Positions 33,011 to 41,311 of a DNA stretch of 64,000 nt are shown here, piece after piece. The stretch covers positions 62,001 to 126,000 of the forward strand of contig JAVKDP010000026.1 of NCBI GenBank assembly GCA_040222185.1. The letters run 5' to 3'. The translations under genes and the position numbers were made by a program. The notes beneath the pieces were generated by a model. That model searched no databases. It saw only the letters and a program-made list of their open reading frames with translations, and had not been told where the DNA came from. The stretch's first letter is position 1. Each line of letters starts with the position of its first letter. The stretch is from JAVKDP01 sp040222185. GTDB lineage: Bacteria > Bacteroidota > Rhodothermia > Balneolales > Balneolaceae.

Positions 33011-34252
33011 TCAGGAATATAAGATGCTCCCAAAACTAACAGCGCTCTCCTGTTCCCGTTCATCCCAAAGGTCAAAAGAAAGAATAGTACCTTTTGAATT
33101 TGGGAAGGTTTTTAGATAAGTAAAAAGAGGAGGGAAACCACAAACTCGATAGGGGTCATATTCTTCTTTCATCAATGAGAGTAGCTTATCAACATCTCCT
33201 TTTGAACTGATGTCCAGGAATCGTTCGTCATTCAATTTTACTTCATCAAACATAGAAGAAGCAGGTTTTGGATCGCCAAATTTATGCCCGAAGTGAGAAA
33301 GATCTCCACTAATCAAAAAGAAGGTGTCTTTGTTATTAAGTTCATTTCTCAAAGTGGTAGTAAAAGTATCAACTTGTTGTTCCCGGTAGCTGTCAGAGGA
33401 ATAATATAACTCATCAAAACCACCTACAAGAATGGGCACTATCTCGAAATCATGGTTCCAGATGTAGTTCAAAAATAGAAGATGTAACTCAATACTGTGC
33501 TCAACGCGGTACGCCCTGTCTTGTCTGGTAACCCCGGCTTGCAATGGATCCCGGAATGAATTCATGATTGTATCTATACTAAGTGTATCACTTGAAACAC
33601 TTCCGTTTGGCATATTGAAGGTTTTACTGGAGAGTACAAATGGAGACTCCTGGTAAATGGGGTGGTAGAGGCCAGAGTAATGTGAAGTAGCAAGAATCAC
33701 TACACGCTTCGGCTTTAAATTTCGTATAGCAGAAAACGATTTAACATAACTGTTCATCCCAACACGAGGGTCTATATGAGGAGCATACAGCGCTTTTGCA
33801 TTAGAGGCAGGAGCAGAATGCTCATTTTCTGAAAATGCAGTGTCTAAAAGCTCTTTAAGTTCTGACGGATTGGTTGGATAAGAGATGCCAGCAGTAGTGC
33901 AATTATGAATGCCCGATTTTTCATATTCAGTTTCTATTAGATTAGCCTGCTCTTTAAAATATGGAGACTCAAGTACTCCATGTTCGTCAAGGAATCGAAC
34001 ATATCCCAGAACCTGCTCTTTCGTGACGTCGTTGGAGCTGAATTTCAAGATATCATCTACACTCCTGTTTCCATCAAGTAAAGAAAGAATAGCCTTTGAA
34101 TCAGAAGGAATGGCAAAATCAGGAGTAGCATATCCTAAAGAGTCATAAAAGTAGGTAAAGACATTCCCATTTTGGTGGATAGGGATTTGCTGAATATCCC
34201 GCCGTAGTGGTGGTATTAACTTGGAGTAGGAGTTGAATAACGTATCATTCAT
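33011..34252 (-). CDS. MEMO-family protein (AmmeMemoRadiSam system protein B type)
   Basis: The 413-residue protein has an N-terminal PqqD-like winged-helix segment (LLDGNRSVDDILKFSSNDVT). A MEMO1-like domain related to class III extradiol dioxygenases follows (KALYAPHIDPRVGMNSYVKS, VVILATSHYSG, HSIELHLLFLNYIWNHDFEI, FLISGDLSHFG). AmmeMemoRadiSam sets normally include an AMMECR1 protein and a radical SAM enzyme; neither is here. Instead it sits between a TonB receptor (25-base gap) and a B1-like metallo-beta-lactamase. MEMO proteins can bind metal through His residues; no enzymatic role is established. Confidence 0.88.
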   Translation of the reverse strand: MNDTLFNSYSKLIPPLRRDIQQIPIHQNGNVFTYFYDSLGYATPDFAIPSDSKAILSLLDGNRSVDDILKFSSNDVTKEQVLGYVRFLDEHGVLESPYFKEQANLIETEYEKSGIHNCTTAGISYPTNPSELKELLDTAFSENEHSAPASNAKALYAPHIDPRVGMNSYVKSFSAIRNLKPKRVVILATSHYSGLYHPIYQESPFVLSSKTFNMPNGSVSSDTLSIDTIMNSFRDPLQAGVTRQDRAYRVEHSIELHLLFLNYIWNHDFEIVPILVGGFDELYYSSDSYREQQVDTFTTTLRNELNNKDTFFLISGDLSHFGHKFGDPKPASSMFDEVKLNDERFLDISSKGDVDKLLSLMKEEYDPYRVCGFPPLFTYLKTFPNSKGTILSFDLWDEREQESAVSFGSILYS

Positions 34253-34277
34253 TCCAAATGATAAGTACTTGAAACTC

Positions 34278-37013
34278 TTAAAACAAAAGCTTGATGCTCA
34301 GATTGGGAGTAAATCCGAGTAAAAATTTCTCTTCTTCTACTATTTCAATCTCTTCATCACTGTCGAAGTCATCTGGATAGAATAAACGATTCAGAATATT
34401 TTCACGACCATATATATTCAAGATTGAAAGGCCGAGTTTAGCTGTGAACTTTCTATTCGTAGTTCGTGGAACCTGGTACCAAATAGAGGCGTCCATTCGG
34501 TGGTAATTAGGCAAGCGCAAGCTATTAGTTTCTCCCCAATCTATTTCATAATGTTCATCTGTTTCCAATTCGTCATCGTCTTGTTCAACAACTAAAGTAA
34601 GTTGTTCTGAAGCAGGTTCGGAGTAAGGGGCACCGGATTTAAATGTCCAACCTAGAGACAAATCAAAAGCTCCAATAGAAAGAGTATTAACGAGTTGGAT
34701 TTTGTGGGGCTGATCTCTGAATGATGGATACCTTGGGTCATCCAGTTCCGGAAAATAGCTTTCTGCTTCTATATAAGAATAACTGACCCAGCTTCTAAAG
34801 TTATTGATACGCTTTCTTAAAAGAACGTCCAATCCTTTTATAGTATCCTCTCCCTGGCTTTCATCATTTCTACCGCCAAAATTATAGTTAACAGAAATCA
34901 ATCCGGTCAGTTTTTTGGAATATGCTTCTACATCAAGGAGCCAATCATTTTTTTGAATCACGAAGCCCGCTGAAACCTGGTCGTTTCGAAGCAAAGGAAA
35001 CTCCTCTTTATCAGCCATAAACCAGATTTCTTCAGTTCTGCTGGATATAGAACTGTTAAAATCCTTCAGTGTTCTGATATGTTGATGTGACCTTCCTGCT
35101 GAGGCTTTTAGTTGCAACCAATAAGTTGGCCGATAAGTTATGGTTAATTGGGGATCTATTGTTGCAACATCTACAAAGTTGAAATAGTTAAATCGTAAGC
35201 CGGAGTTCAAAGTGAATGGTTGGCCATACCCAAATATATAATTTCCAAAAGCGGAATATCCCATACCTGAGCTAAAAGACTCCTCTCTAAAATCATCTTC
35301 AAACAGATTATCCTCTTTGAGAGCATACCGAACGTTTAGAAAATTTAGCTGCCCCCCATAGATAAATCGATTCGAGCCTGTTGAATAGGTATTAACCAAT
35401 CTTATTTCGGTGTTTTTTATTTGATTGGTCCAGGTTCCCCGATCGCTCAGGGAGTCTTCGGCGGAATCAAATCCACCATCAAACGGATCGTCTTCATCTT
35501 CCTCTTCTTCATCCTCCTCGTCTTCTTCGTCTTCATCCTCATCCTCCATTTTAAAAAAGAATTTTTCAGGATTAGTGTTTATGCCCAATATTTCACGTTG
35601 GTTAAGGAATTTGAATTCAAGATCATAATACGAGTGTGAAATGCTAAGCTTGGTTTCGAAGTTAGAACTCCAGAAGTTTTCCCAGTTAGCGTTTATTCCG
35701 GTTGACTGAACCTCGTGAAACTGGAAATCGGCACTATTAGTCTCTTGATTGACTGTTCGAAAGTCAAGTTTGTTCTTGTTTGAATAAGCACTAACCGAAA
35801 TATGACTTTTATATGTTGGTTGCCAAATCCATTTCCCATTCAAATCCCAGAACACAAGATTCTGAGAGTTAATACTTTCCTCACCATCAAGAAGTTCTCC
35901 GTCTCTGCTAATTTCAGAACTTTCAAACAGCTTTTGGCGAAAGGAATCGTATGTAGTGGTTTGCACAAAATCATTAAACGAACGGCGTCCACTTAAGAGA
36001 AGGGAATGCTTTTTTATAGGTACAAAAGCAGTGGCACTGCTATGAGTTAGATTGTTGGATATCTCAAAGCTAGTCTCACTTGGTAGAAAAGTCGGCCCTT
36101 TCATTTCTAATAACCCGGATGCAGTTCCACTAAATTGAGTAGGAGCAGAGCCCCGGTATACGTTCACATTATTTATACTGGATGGGATCAACGCACTTAC
36201 AAGCCCGAAGTAATGACCGGAATGATACATTGGGATGTCATCCCAGTACATTGAAACCTGGTCATTGGAACCTCCTCTTATACTAAGTCCGGAAGCAGAT
36301 TCATCAAAAGAAGAAACCCCGGGAAGAACTTGTAATGAATACAAGGCGTCGGGTTCAGATAGTCCTGGTAAAGCATCTATGCTTTGGGGACGCAAAGAAA
36401 GAGTAGATCCATCCTCTTTTACAGCTATTCCTGTATTCAAGTATTCAGTTACTACGATCCCCTCAAGTTCTGTGGTATTCGGTTCAAGAAAAACAGAGTC
36501 TCGTCCTGAAGAGTAGAGCTCCAGAGAAGAAAAAGTTTGTGGCAAGTACCCCAGGTGAGAAATCTCCAGATTGCTTTGCGAAGGGGTTTTTGAAAAGAAA
36601 GAAAATCTTCCGTTCAAATCAGTATTAGTTCCTCTATAGCTATTTAGTTGCCTTATAAGAGCGAACTCAATGGGTTCCAAAGTTTTGATATCTACAACAT
36701 ATAAAGAGAGTAAAATACCAATTTCATTTGCCGGTTTTATCACTATAAAACCATCTTCTACAAATTGAAAACCGAGAGATAGAGGACGTAACAGTTTTTC
36801 AAGAAATCCAGAGATAGGCATGTTTTGAACATCAATCGAGACCTTTGTATCTGGAATGTTGGCTGTAGAGTAAGAGAAGAAAATCGAATATTCCGATGTT
36901 ATATCATCAAGAACGTCTTTAACTAACTTATCCTGCGCTGCATATGATATGTTTTGCGCGTGGAGTGCAGGTTGTGCTGCACATAATAGTGTTATAATCG
37001 CAAGAAACTTCAC
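34278..37013 (-). CDS. TonB-dependent receptor with STN domain and acidic loop
   Basis: The 911-residue protein has a signal peptide (ending QPALHAQ), an STN domain (VLDDITSEYSIFFSYSTANI), a CarboxypepD_reg-like domain (EFALIRQLNSYRGTNTDLNG), and a plug (SFDESASGLSIRGGSNDQVS). The large barrel ends PNLSIKLLF. Around residues 487-512, between barrel strands, is a run of about 20 Asp/Glu residues broken only at its end by DDPFDGG, likely in an extracellular loop. It follows fecR by five bases and precedes the MEMO gene by 25. The acidic loop suggests cation binding; the ligand is unknown. Confidence 0.9.
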   Translation of the reverse strand: MKFLAIITLLCAAQPALHAQNISYAAQDKLVKDVLDDITSEYSIFFSYSTANIPDTKVSIDVQNMPISGFLEKLLRPLSLGFQFVEDGFIVIKPANEIGILLSLYVVDIKTLEPIEFALIRQLNSYRGTNTDLNGRFSFFSKTPSQSNLEISHLGYLPQTFSSLELYSSGRDSVFLEPNTTELEGIVVTEYLNTGIAVKEDGSTLSLRPQSIDALPGLSEPDALYSLQVLPGVSSFDESASGLSIRGGSNDQVSMYWDDIPMYHSGHYFGLVSALIPSSINNVNVYRGSAPTQFSGTASGLLEMKGPTFLPSETSFEISNNLTHSSATAFVPIKKHSLLLSGRRSFNDFVQTTTYDSFRQKLFESSEISRDGELLDGEESINSQNLVFWDLNGKWIWQPTYKSHISVSAYSNKNKLDFRTVNQETNSADFQFHEVQSTGINANWENFWSSNFETKLSISHSYYDLEFKFLNQREILGINTNPEKFFFKMEDEDEDEEDEEDEEEEDEDDPFDGGFDSAEDSLSDRGTWTNQIKNTEIRLVNTYSTGSNRFIYGGQLNFLNVRYALKEDNLFEDDFREESFSSGMGYSAFGNYIFGYGQPFTLNSGLRFNYFNFVDVATIDPQLTITYRPTYWLQLKASAGRSHQHIRTLKDFNSSISSRTEEIWFMADKEEFPLLRNDQVSAGFVIQKNDWLLDVEAYSKKLTGLISVNYNFGGRNDESQGEDTIKGLDVLLRKRINNFRSWVSYSYIEAESYFPELDDPRYPSFRDQPHKIQLVNTLSIGAFDLSLGWTFKSGAPYSEPASEQLTLVVEQDDDELETDEHYEIDWGETNSLRLPNYHRMDASIWYQVPRTTNRKFTAKLGLSILNIYGRENILNRLFYPDDFDSDEEIEIVEEEKFLLGFTPNLSIKLLF

Positions 37014-37018
37014 TGTGA

Positions 37019-37960
37019 CTATTCAATAGTTAGTAGTTTTGACACTGAGTCGAACTGATACTGAAGATCAAACGGTTCTAAAATCAATTGTACTGCAGAA
37101 GAAGCATTATTTGTTGGGAAACTCCCGGTGAATCGTGCTTCAACAGGAATATTTCCACTAATTTGAATTCCAAATTGCGAAGTAAGTTCATCAAGAGCGA
37201 ATAATAGCGGTACATTTGTCAAAGTCACAACGCCAGTCATCCATGAAGGTTGATCAACATTCTGAAAAGTATCTTCGCTAATTATTTCCCCATCTTCGAA
37301 CTGAATATTTTGTCCGGGTTCTAACAGTTTGGTGATTTCTGAAGATGTAACGCTGATACTGCCTTCAAAACAGGCTGCATTGAATACATTTTTTCTGCTC
37401 TTAACATTGAATTCAGTGCCTAGTACAGAGACAGATCCAAGGTCGGTTTGTACTGTAAATTTATTTCCAGTAGTAACTTTGAAATAGGCCTCACCCTGCA
37501 AATTAAGAGAGCGATTACTTTCCCACTCTTCTTCAGAATAGCTCAGAGAAGAACTGGCATTAAGTATCACCGTTGATCCATCGGGGAGAGTGAGAGATTG
37601 AGTTTCACCGTACGCAGTCTCAAAGGTTATCATATCAGGGCCACCCAGGTAGAAATAGTAGATACCAGTAAACACAGCAATCAATATAGCCGCAGCTATC
37701 GATATAAAATGAGTTCTGTTAAGCTGGTAAACAGGCGCATTAACTTGCTTAGTATGATCTATTGTTTTTTTGAACCTGGAAAGCTCTTCTTCAACATTAT
37801 ACTCAGGCAAGGAAAAGCTATCAGCAACCTTCGTGATTTCAACATACTCCTTGTACTCATCAGAGGCTTGAAACTGCATGAGCTCCTCATCAGAAAGCTC
37901 TCCAGCCAGCCATCGGGCAAGGAAAGTGTCATCGGCGGTATGTTGATTTTGCTTTGACAT
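37019..37960 (-). CDS. FecR-family anti-sigma factor
   Basis: The 313-residue protein has an N-terminal cytoplasmic part (TFLARWLAGELSDEELMQFQ), one membrane helix near residue 90-108 (FISIAAAILIAVFTGIYYFY), a FecR domain (LNLQGEAYFKVTTGNKFTVQ, SVLGTEFNVKSRKNVFNAAC) and a DUF4974 domain at the C terminus (LLFALDELTSQFGIQISGNI). It lies 13 bases after the ECF sigma gene and directly before the receptor, so the three form one signalling unit. Second such locus in the window. Confidence 0.93.
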   Translation of the reverse strand: MSKQNQHTADDTFLARWLAGELSDEELMQFQASDEYKEYVEITKVADSFSLPEYNVEEELSRFKKTIDHTKQVNAPVYQLNRTHFISIAAAILIAVFTGIYYFYLGGPDMITFETAYGETQSLTLPDGSTVILNASSSLSYSEEEWESNRSLNLQGEAYFKVTTGNKFTVQTDLGSVSVLGTEFNVKSRKNVFNAACFEGSISVTSSEITKLLEPGQNIQFEDGEIISEDTFQNVDQPSWMTGVVTLTNVPLLFALDELTSQFGIQISGNIPVEARFTGSFPTNNASSAVQLILEPFDLQYQFDSVSKLLTIE

Positions 37961-37973
37961 TTAATTTTATGGA

Positions 37974-38480
37974 TCAATAACCATGTAGTATATCTTTTAG
38001 TTTAACGAGGGCTTTATGCATCCTTTTTTCAATTGCTTTCTGGGATACTTCCAGGCGCTCTGCAATTTCTCTGTATGTAAGTTTATCAATTCGATTCATT
38101 AAAAATACTTCTCGCTGCCCTTCTGGTAATGCAGCAATAGCTGTTTCCAGCTTCACTTTGTACTCATTGTATTCCATGTTGAACTCTGGATTCTCGTTGT
38201 TTAGAGTTTCGCCATCATAACTGGATGCAAAATTATAGCGGACGTTATCTTTTTTAACGAGATTCAGCATCATATTCTTAGCAATGGTGTATAAGAAAGA
38301 CTTGGCTGTACCCGGAGTAACATCTTTACATTTTTCCCAGAGTTTTGCGAAAGCATCCTGGACAAGGTCGTTAGCGCGTTCAATGCTAGAACAACGGTAG
38401 TACAGATAGTTACGCAATTGCGGTGCAACAGTCCTAAATATTTGTTCGATAATCTGTGCTTCACATACATTTTCCTGCAT
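37974..38480 (-). CDS. ECF RNA polymerase sigma factor (FecI-like)
   Basis: The 168-residue protein has region 2 (YRCSSIERANDLVQDAFAKL, then WEKCKDV) and region 4 (AIAALPEGQREVFLMNRIDK, LTYREIAERLEVSQKAIEKR). It is the first gene of an apparent five-gene minus-strand operon: sigma, FecR, TonB receptor, MEMO protein, metallo-beta-lactamase. Length and regions fit Bacteroidota ECF factors paired with FecR. Confidence 0.93.
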   Translation of the reverse strand: MQENVCEAQIIEQIFRTVAPQLRNYLYYRCSSIERANDLVQDAFAKLWEKCKDVTPGTAKSFLYTIAKNMMLNLVKKDNVRYNFASSYDGETLNNENPEFNMEYNEYKVKLETAIAALPEGQREVFLMNRIDKLTYREIAERLEVSQKAIEKRMHKALVKLKDILHGY

Positions 38481-38553
38481 TCCATAGTGTAAGAATACAT
38501 TCCTAAATGTCCAACAGATTCTGGTTCAATCATTTGTTTTACAATCGGTTTAT

Positions 38554-38763
38554 TCACGGCGCAATAGTTTGAATATTTGAGCTAAGCAGAGGCTGAGGCA
38601 GAATTAAAATAGTTTCAGTACTATCTACTTGAGGAGTAAATTCAGTAGAAACTACAACCGTTCCCGGGTTTGATTTACTAAGCACAAAGCTGTCGATTGC
38701 AGTTACTACAAATAAAAACAGGATTGTTAAAACAAAAGGAGTGGATGGTTTTGCGTATGTCAT
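38554..38763 (-). CDS. Small single-pass membrane protein, uncertain
   Basis: Starting at the ATG at 38763 this gives a 69-residue protein with one hydrophobic segment (FVLTILFLFVVTAIDSFVLS) and a short Pro/Thr/Ser-rich tail. No family is recognised. It lies upstream of the sigma factor on the same strand (73-base gap) and downstream of the ATP-grasp ligase gene by 68 bases, so it could belong to either transcript. It may also be spurious; a membrane segment and sensible ATG are the only support. Confidence 0.45.
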   Translation of the reverse strand: MTYAKPSTPFVLTILFLFVVTAIDSFVLSKSNPGTVVVSTEFTPQVDSTETILILPQPLLSSNIQTIAP

Positions 38764-38831
38764 AATAGTTGGATTTTGTTGTTTAATACTAAAACAACTC
38801 AGCATGTGATTACCCCACCCCCCGGAGTTAA

Positions 38832-39710
38832 TTATTTTAACTTCCGAATGATTTCGCTCTTCAAGCCCTTTTTATTCGCCATTTGGATACCCAGCCCGGG
38901 ACGAACGTTAATCTCAAGAATAGATGGCCCCATTTTTTTATCGATCACGATATCTATTCCCATGTAGTTAAGTGGGAATACTTCAGCTACTTTAGTTGAG
39001 AGCTTCATTATTTCATCCCAGTCAGGGATTTTCATTCCAGTAATTAAATTATGCGAATCCGGATGATGAGTTATAAATTTTGAGCCATCATAGGTATCAG
39101 TTAAGATTCCGGTTTCCATATCTATACCAACCCCTAAACCACCCTGGTGAAGATTTGCTTTACCATCAGAAGCTGATGTTGGGAGCCGAAGCATAGCCAT
39201 TACGGGTTTTCTCTCGACCGTTATGATCCTGATGTCAGGAACTCCTTTAGGGTATAATTGCCCAAAGAAGGGGTGAGGTGTAATACATTCTTCAATGATA
39301 CATTTGTCCGTATCACCAAAAGAGAACACTCCAAACAGGATATTGGCGATGTGAAAAAAGATGGTAGTCTGAGGAATCTCTTTGGAGCCCTGGAACCATT
39401 CATTATTCACTTTCTTGAGAACCAGGATACCTCCGCCACCGCTGCCTTTGGCGGGTTTTATTACCAAACTGGAATGTTGATCTAATTCTGCCCAAGTACT
39501 TTCTATATCTCCGATGTTGGAGATTAAGGCATAGGTTTTTGGGCAGGACAATCCATTAGATTCCAGGATTCGTTTTGTCTCAGATTTATCGTCAGCATAT
39601 TTATAATGCTTACGCTGATTGTATTTATAAATGAGTTCAACATTTCTCTGATTGATACCAAGTACAGAGGTTGTCAGATTTTTTTTTGAACCAAAAAGTC
39701 TCTTAATCAT
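38832..39710 (-). CDS. ATP-grasp alpha-L-glutamate ligase-like protein (RimK-related)
   Basis: The 292-residue ATP-grasp protein has LKRILESNGLSCPKTYALIS-like N-terminal pre-grasp residues, the glycine-rich loop VIKPAKGSGGGGILVLKK, the segment PDIRIITVERKPVMAMLRLP, and the metal-binding end MGIDIVIDKKMGPSILEINV. It belongs to the alpha-L-glutamate ligase-like group always found beside a transglutaminase-7TM protein. It overlaps that gene by four bases. By family analogy it should form peptide or isopeptide bonds between amino acids or on a protein; product and acceptor are unknown. Confidence 0.88.
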   Translation of the reverse strand: MIKRLFGSKKNLTTSVLGINQRNVELIYKYNQRKHYKYADDKSETKRILESNGLSCPKTYALISNIGDIESTWAELDQHSSLVIKPAKGSGGGGILVLKKVNNEWFQGSKEIPQTTIFFHIANILFGVFSFGDTDKCIIEECITPHPFFGQLYPKGVPDIRIITVERKPVMAMLRLPTSASDGKANLHQGGLGVGIDMETGILTDTYDGSKFITHHPDSHNLITGMKIPDWDEIMKLSTKVAEVFPLNYMGIDIVIDKKMGPSILEINVRPGLGIQMANKKGLKSEIIRKLK

Positions 39711-41233
39711 GATTGTACTCCACTAAGTTTACCAAATCGAGCATATTCAGTGAATCGTAAGCCAATCCATTTTCCTAAAAAGAGGTTGAGCCCGGCGAAT
39801 ACGAAAAGAAACTCAGGAAATGTGATGAGGAAGTTTTGGATCAGTGTTGAAGAAAGTACCCAAACACAAACCAGGGTGACAGTGAGGGTTTGGATATATA
39901 CATTTAAAGCTTCCTTCGGGGAGTCTTCCTCAACTTTACGAGCAAATCGTTCCGACATCATTGTGAGAATGATGATAGGAAATACGAGCGCTTTAGTCGG
40001 ATCGAGCCAACCGGTTTTAAAGAAAATGTAAAGAGTTATAATGCTATAAAAGGCCACAGCCGTAAGCATTACACTGATTTTAGGAGTATGAAGAATTCCC
40101 CATTTTTCAAGAGGGTAATTGAGAAGGCCAATCAACAAGATGATAATGCTGAAGTATCCCAAACCGATTATTGTCCCCATTTCCATGAAAGCGAAAGCAA
40201 TCAAGACAGGTAAGAAGACCCCAAAAGTTTTTAACCCTACAACATTTTTGAATACAGAAACCAGGAATGCACCAAGAGGTAACAGCAGCAATAGAGTTAA
40301 GGGTTTTTGAGGTAAATCGGTATGATCTATTACCTCCCAAAGATTAACTAAAGCATAACTGGGATAGTGATTAGCCCTGTCAGACGAGATTTCATAAAAA
40401 TAGTCGAAGGATATGTCTTTGCTTCTTCTAATCAGAAAATTATCACCTTTATGTAATTCCAGGTAATTAGCCGGAACCTCGGCAAAATGTCCGTTTAAAG
40501 GATCAAATGGAACCCATGTATCTCCAATCTTTGCTTCAACCCAGCCATGAGAAGTTTTTTTCCGGCTATTATCTAAAATGATACCACCTACCATCCGGGC
40601 CGGAATTCCTTTTGACCTGAAAAGGGCTACAAGCAATCTACTTTTTCCATTACAAGAGGCTTCAAACCGATCAAGTGCAGTAAGTGCATCGGTGAGTTCA
40701 TCTGTAGAGTTTGAAGGCATCTGGTATACAAATTCAAAAAAGGAAGAACTGATCTCTCTTAAGGTTTCAACAGAGTCTGGAGCCAGTTGTCGTGATAACT
40801 CTAGAATCTTGTCATCATTCGATTGGATGAGGTGCGTAGGAAAGGTCCAGTTCTTTTCATTTGAAAATTTTCTCTGGGACTCTAGTTTTATTGTAGGGTC
40901 GATGTTAACAATGAGATGCTTTCCTGTGAACTGAAAACGATAGGATAGCTTTTTTTTGCCATCCAGCATTCCTTCCCATGTAATCTTTTGATTTTCTTCC
41001 TCAAACCATGTTCTTCCTGAGAATGGCTCGGGAATAATGGTTTGCCGGATGGTGTTGGCTGGAGCAAATGTTGAAATAGCAAATGGAGTATTTTCTGCTT
41101 CAATGTCGAAATCATAAAGAACTTCAAATTGCTGGATAGGGGTTAAACCTCTTTCAGTAGGCTCACTCATTAAAATACGAACTGAAATAAGTAAGAGAGG
41201 GAATATAATTAAGGTGTATGCTGTAGTTTTCAT
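39707..41233 (-). CDS. Transglutaminase-like domain fused to 7 transmembrane helices
   Basis: The 508-residue protein has an N-terminal signal/anchor, an all-beta region, a transglutaminase-like domain at about residues 150-260, and seven membrane helices in residues 295-500. Its family is named 'inactive transglutaminase', yet here a Cys-His-Asp triad is visible: C194 (FEASCNGKSRLLVALFRSKG), H229 (TSHGWVEAKIG) and D244 (VPFDPLNGHF). It is co-transcribed with the ATP-grasp ligase. The usual third partner, a retropepsin-like (zinc-protease-annotated) protein, is not seen nearby. The pair probably makes and moves or cuts an envelope peptide. Confidence 0.88.
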   Translation of the reverse strand: MKTTAYTLIIFPLLLISVRILMSEPTERGLTPIQQFEVLYDFDIEAENTPFAISTFAPANTIRQTIIPEPFSGRTWFEEENQKITWEGMLDGKKKLSYRFQFTGKHLIVNIDPTIKLESQRKFSNEKNWTFPTHLIQSNDDKILELSRQLAPDSVETLREISSSFFEFVYQMPSNSTDELTDALTALDRFEASCNGKSRLLVALFRSKGIPARMVGGIILDNSRKKTSHGWVEAKIGDTWVPFDPLNGHFAEVPANYLELHKGDNFLIRRSKDISFDYFYEISSDRANHYPSYALVNLWEVIDHTDLPQKPLTLLLLLPLGAFLVSVFKNVVGLKTFGVFLPVLIAFAFMEMGTIIGLGYFSIIILLIGLLNYPLEKWGILHTPKISVMLTAVAFYSIITLYIFFKTGWLDPTKALVFPIIILTMMSERFARKVEEDSPKEALNVYIQTLTVTLVCVWVLSSTLIQNFLITFPEFLFVFAGLNLFLGKWIGLRFTEYARFGKLSGVQS

Positions 41234-41311
41234 AGGAGCGGTGTACCGTTTTCCTTTAAAACAACTACACTGCTCTTTACCCTACCCCGAAAAATATTTT
41301 ATATAATATTC

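Noticed and set aside
35421..35639. Plus-strand Ser-rich or Phe/Leu-rich open frames opposite the TonB-receptor acidic tract
   Set aside because: They are the complement of the GAA/GAT run and carry no domain; pure shadow frames.
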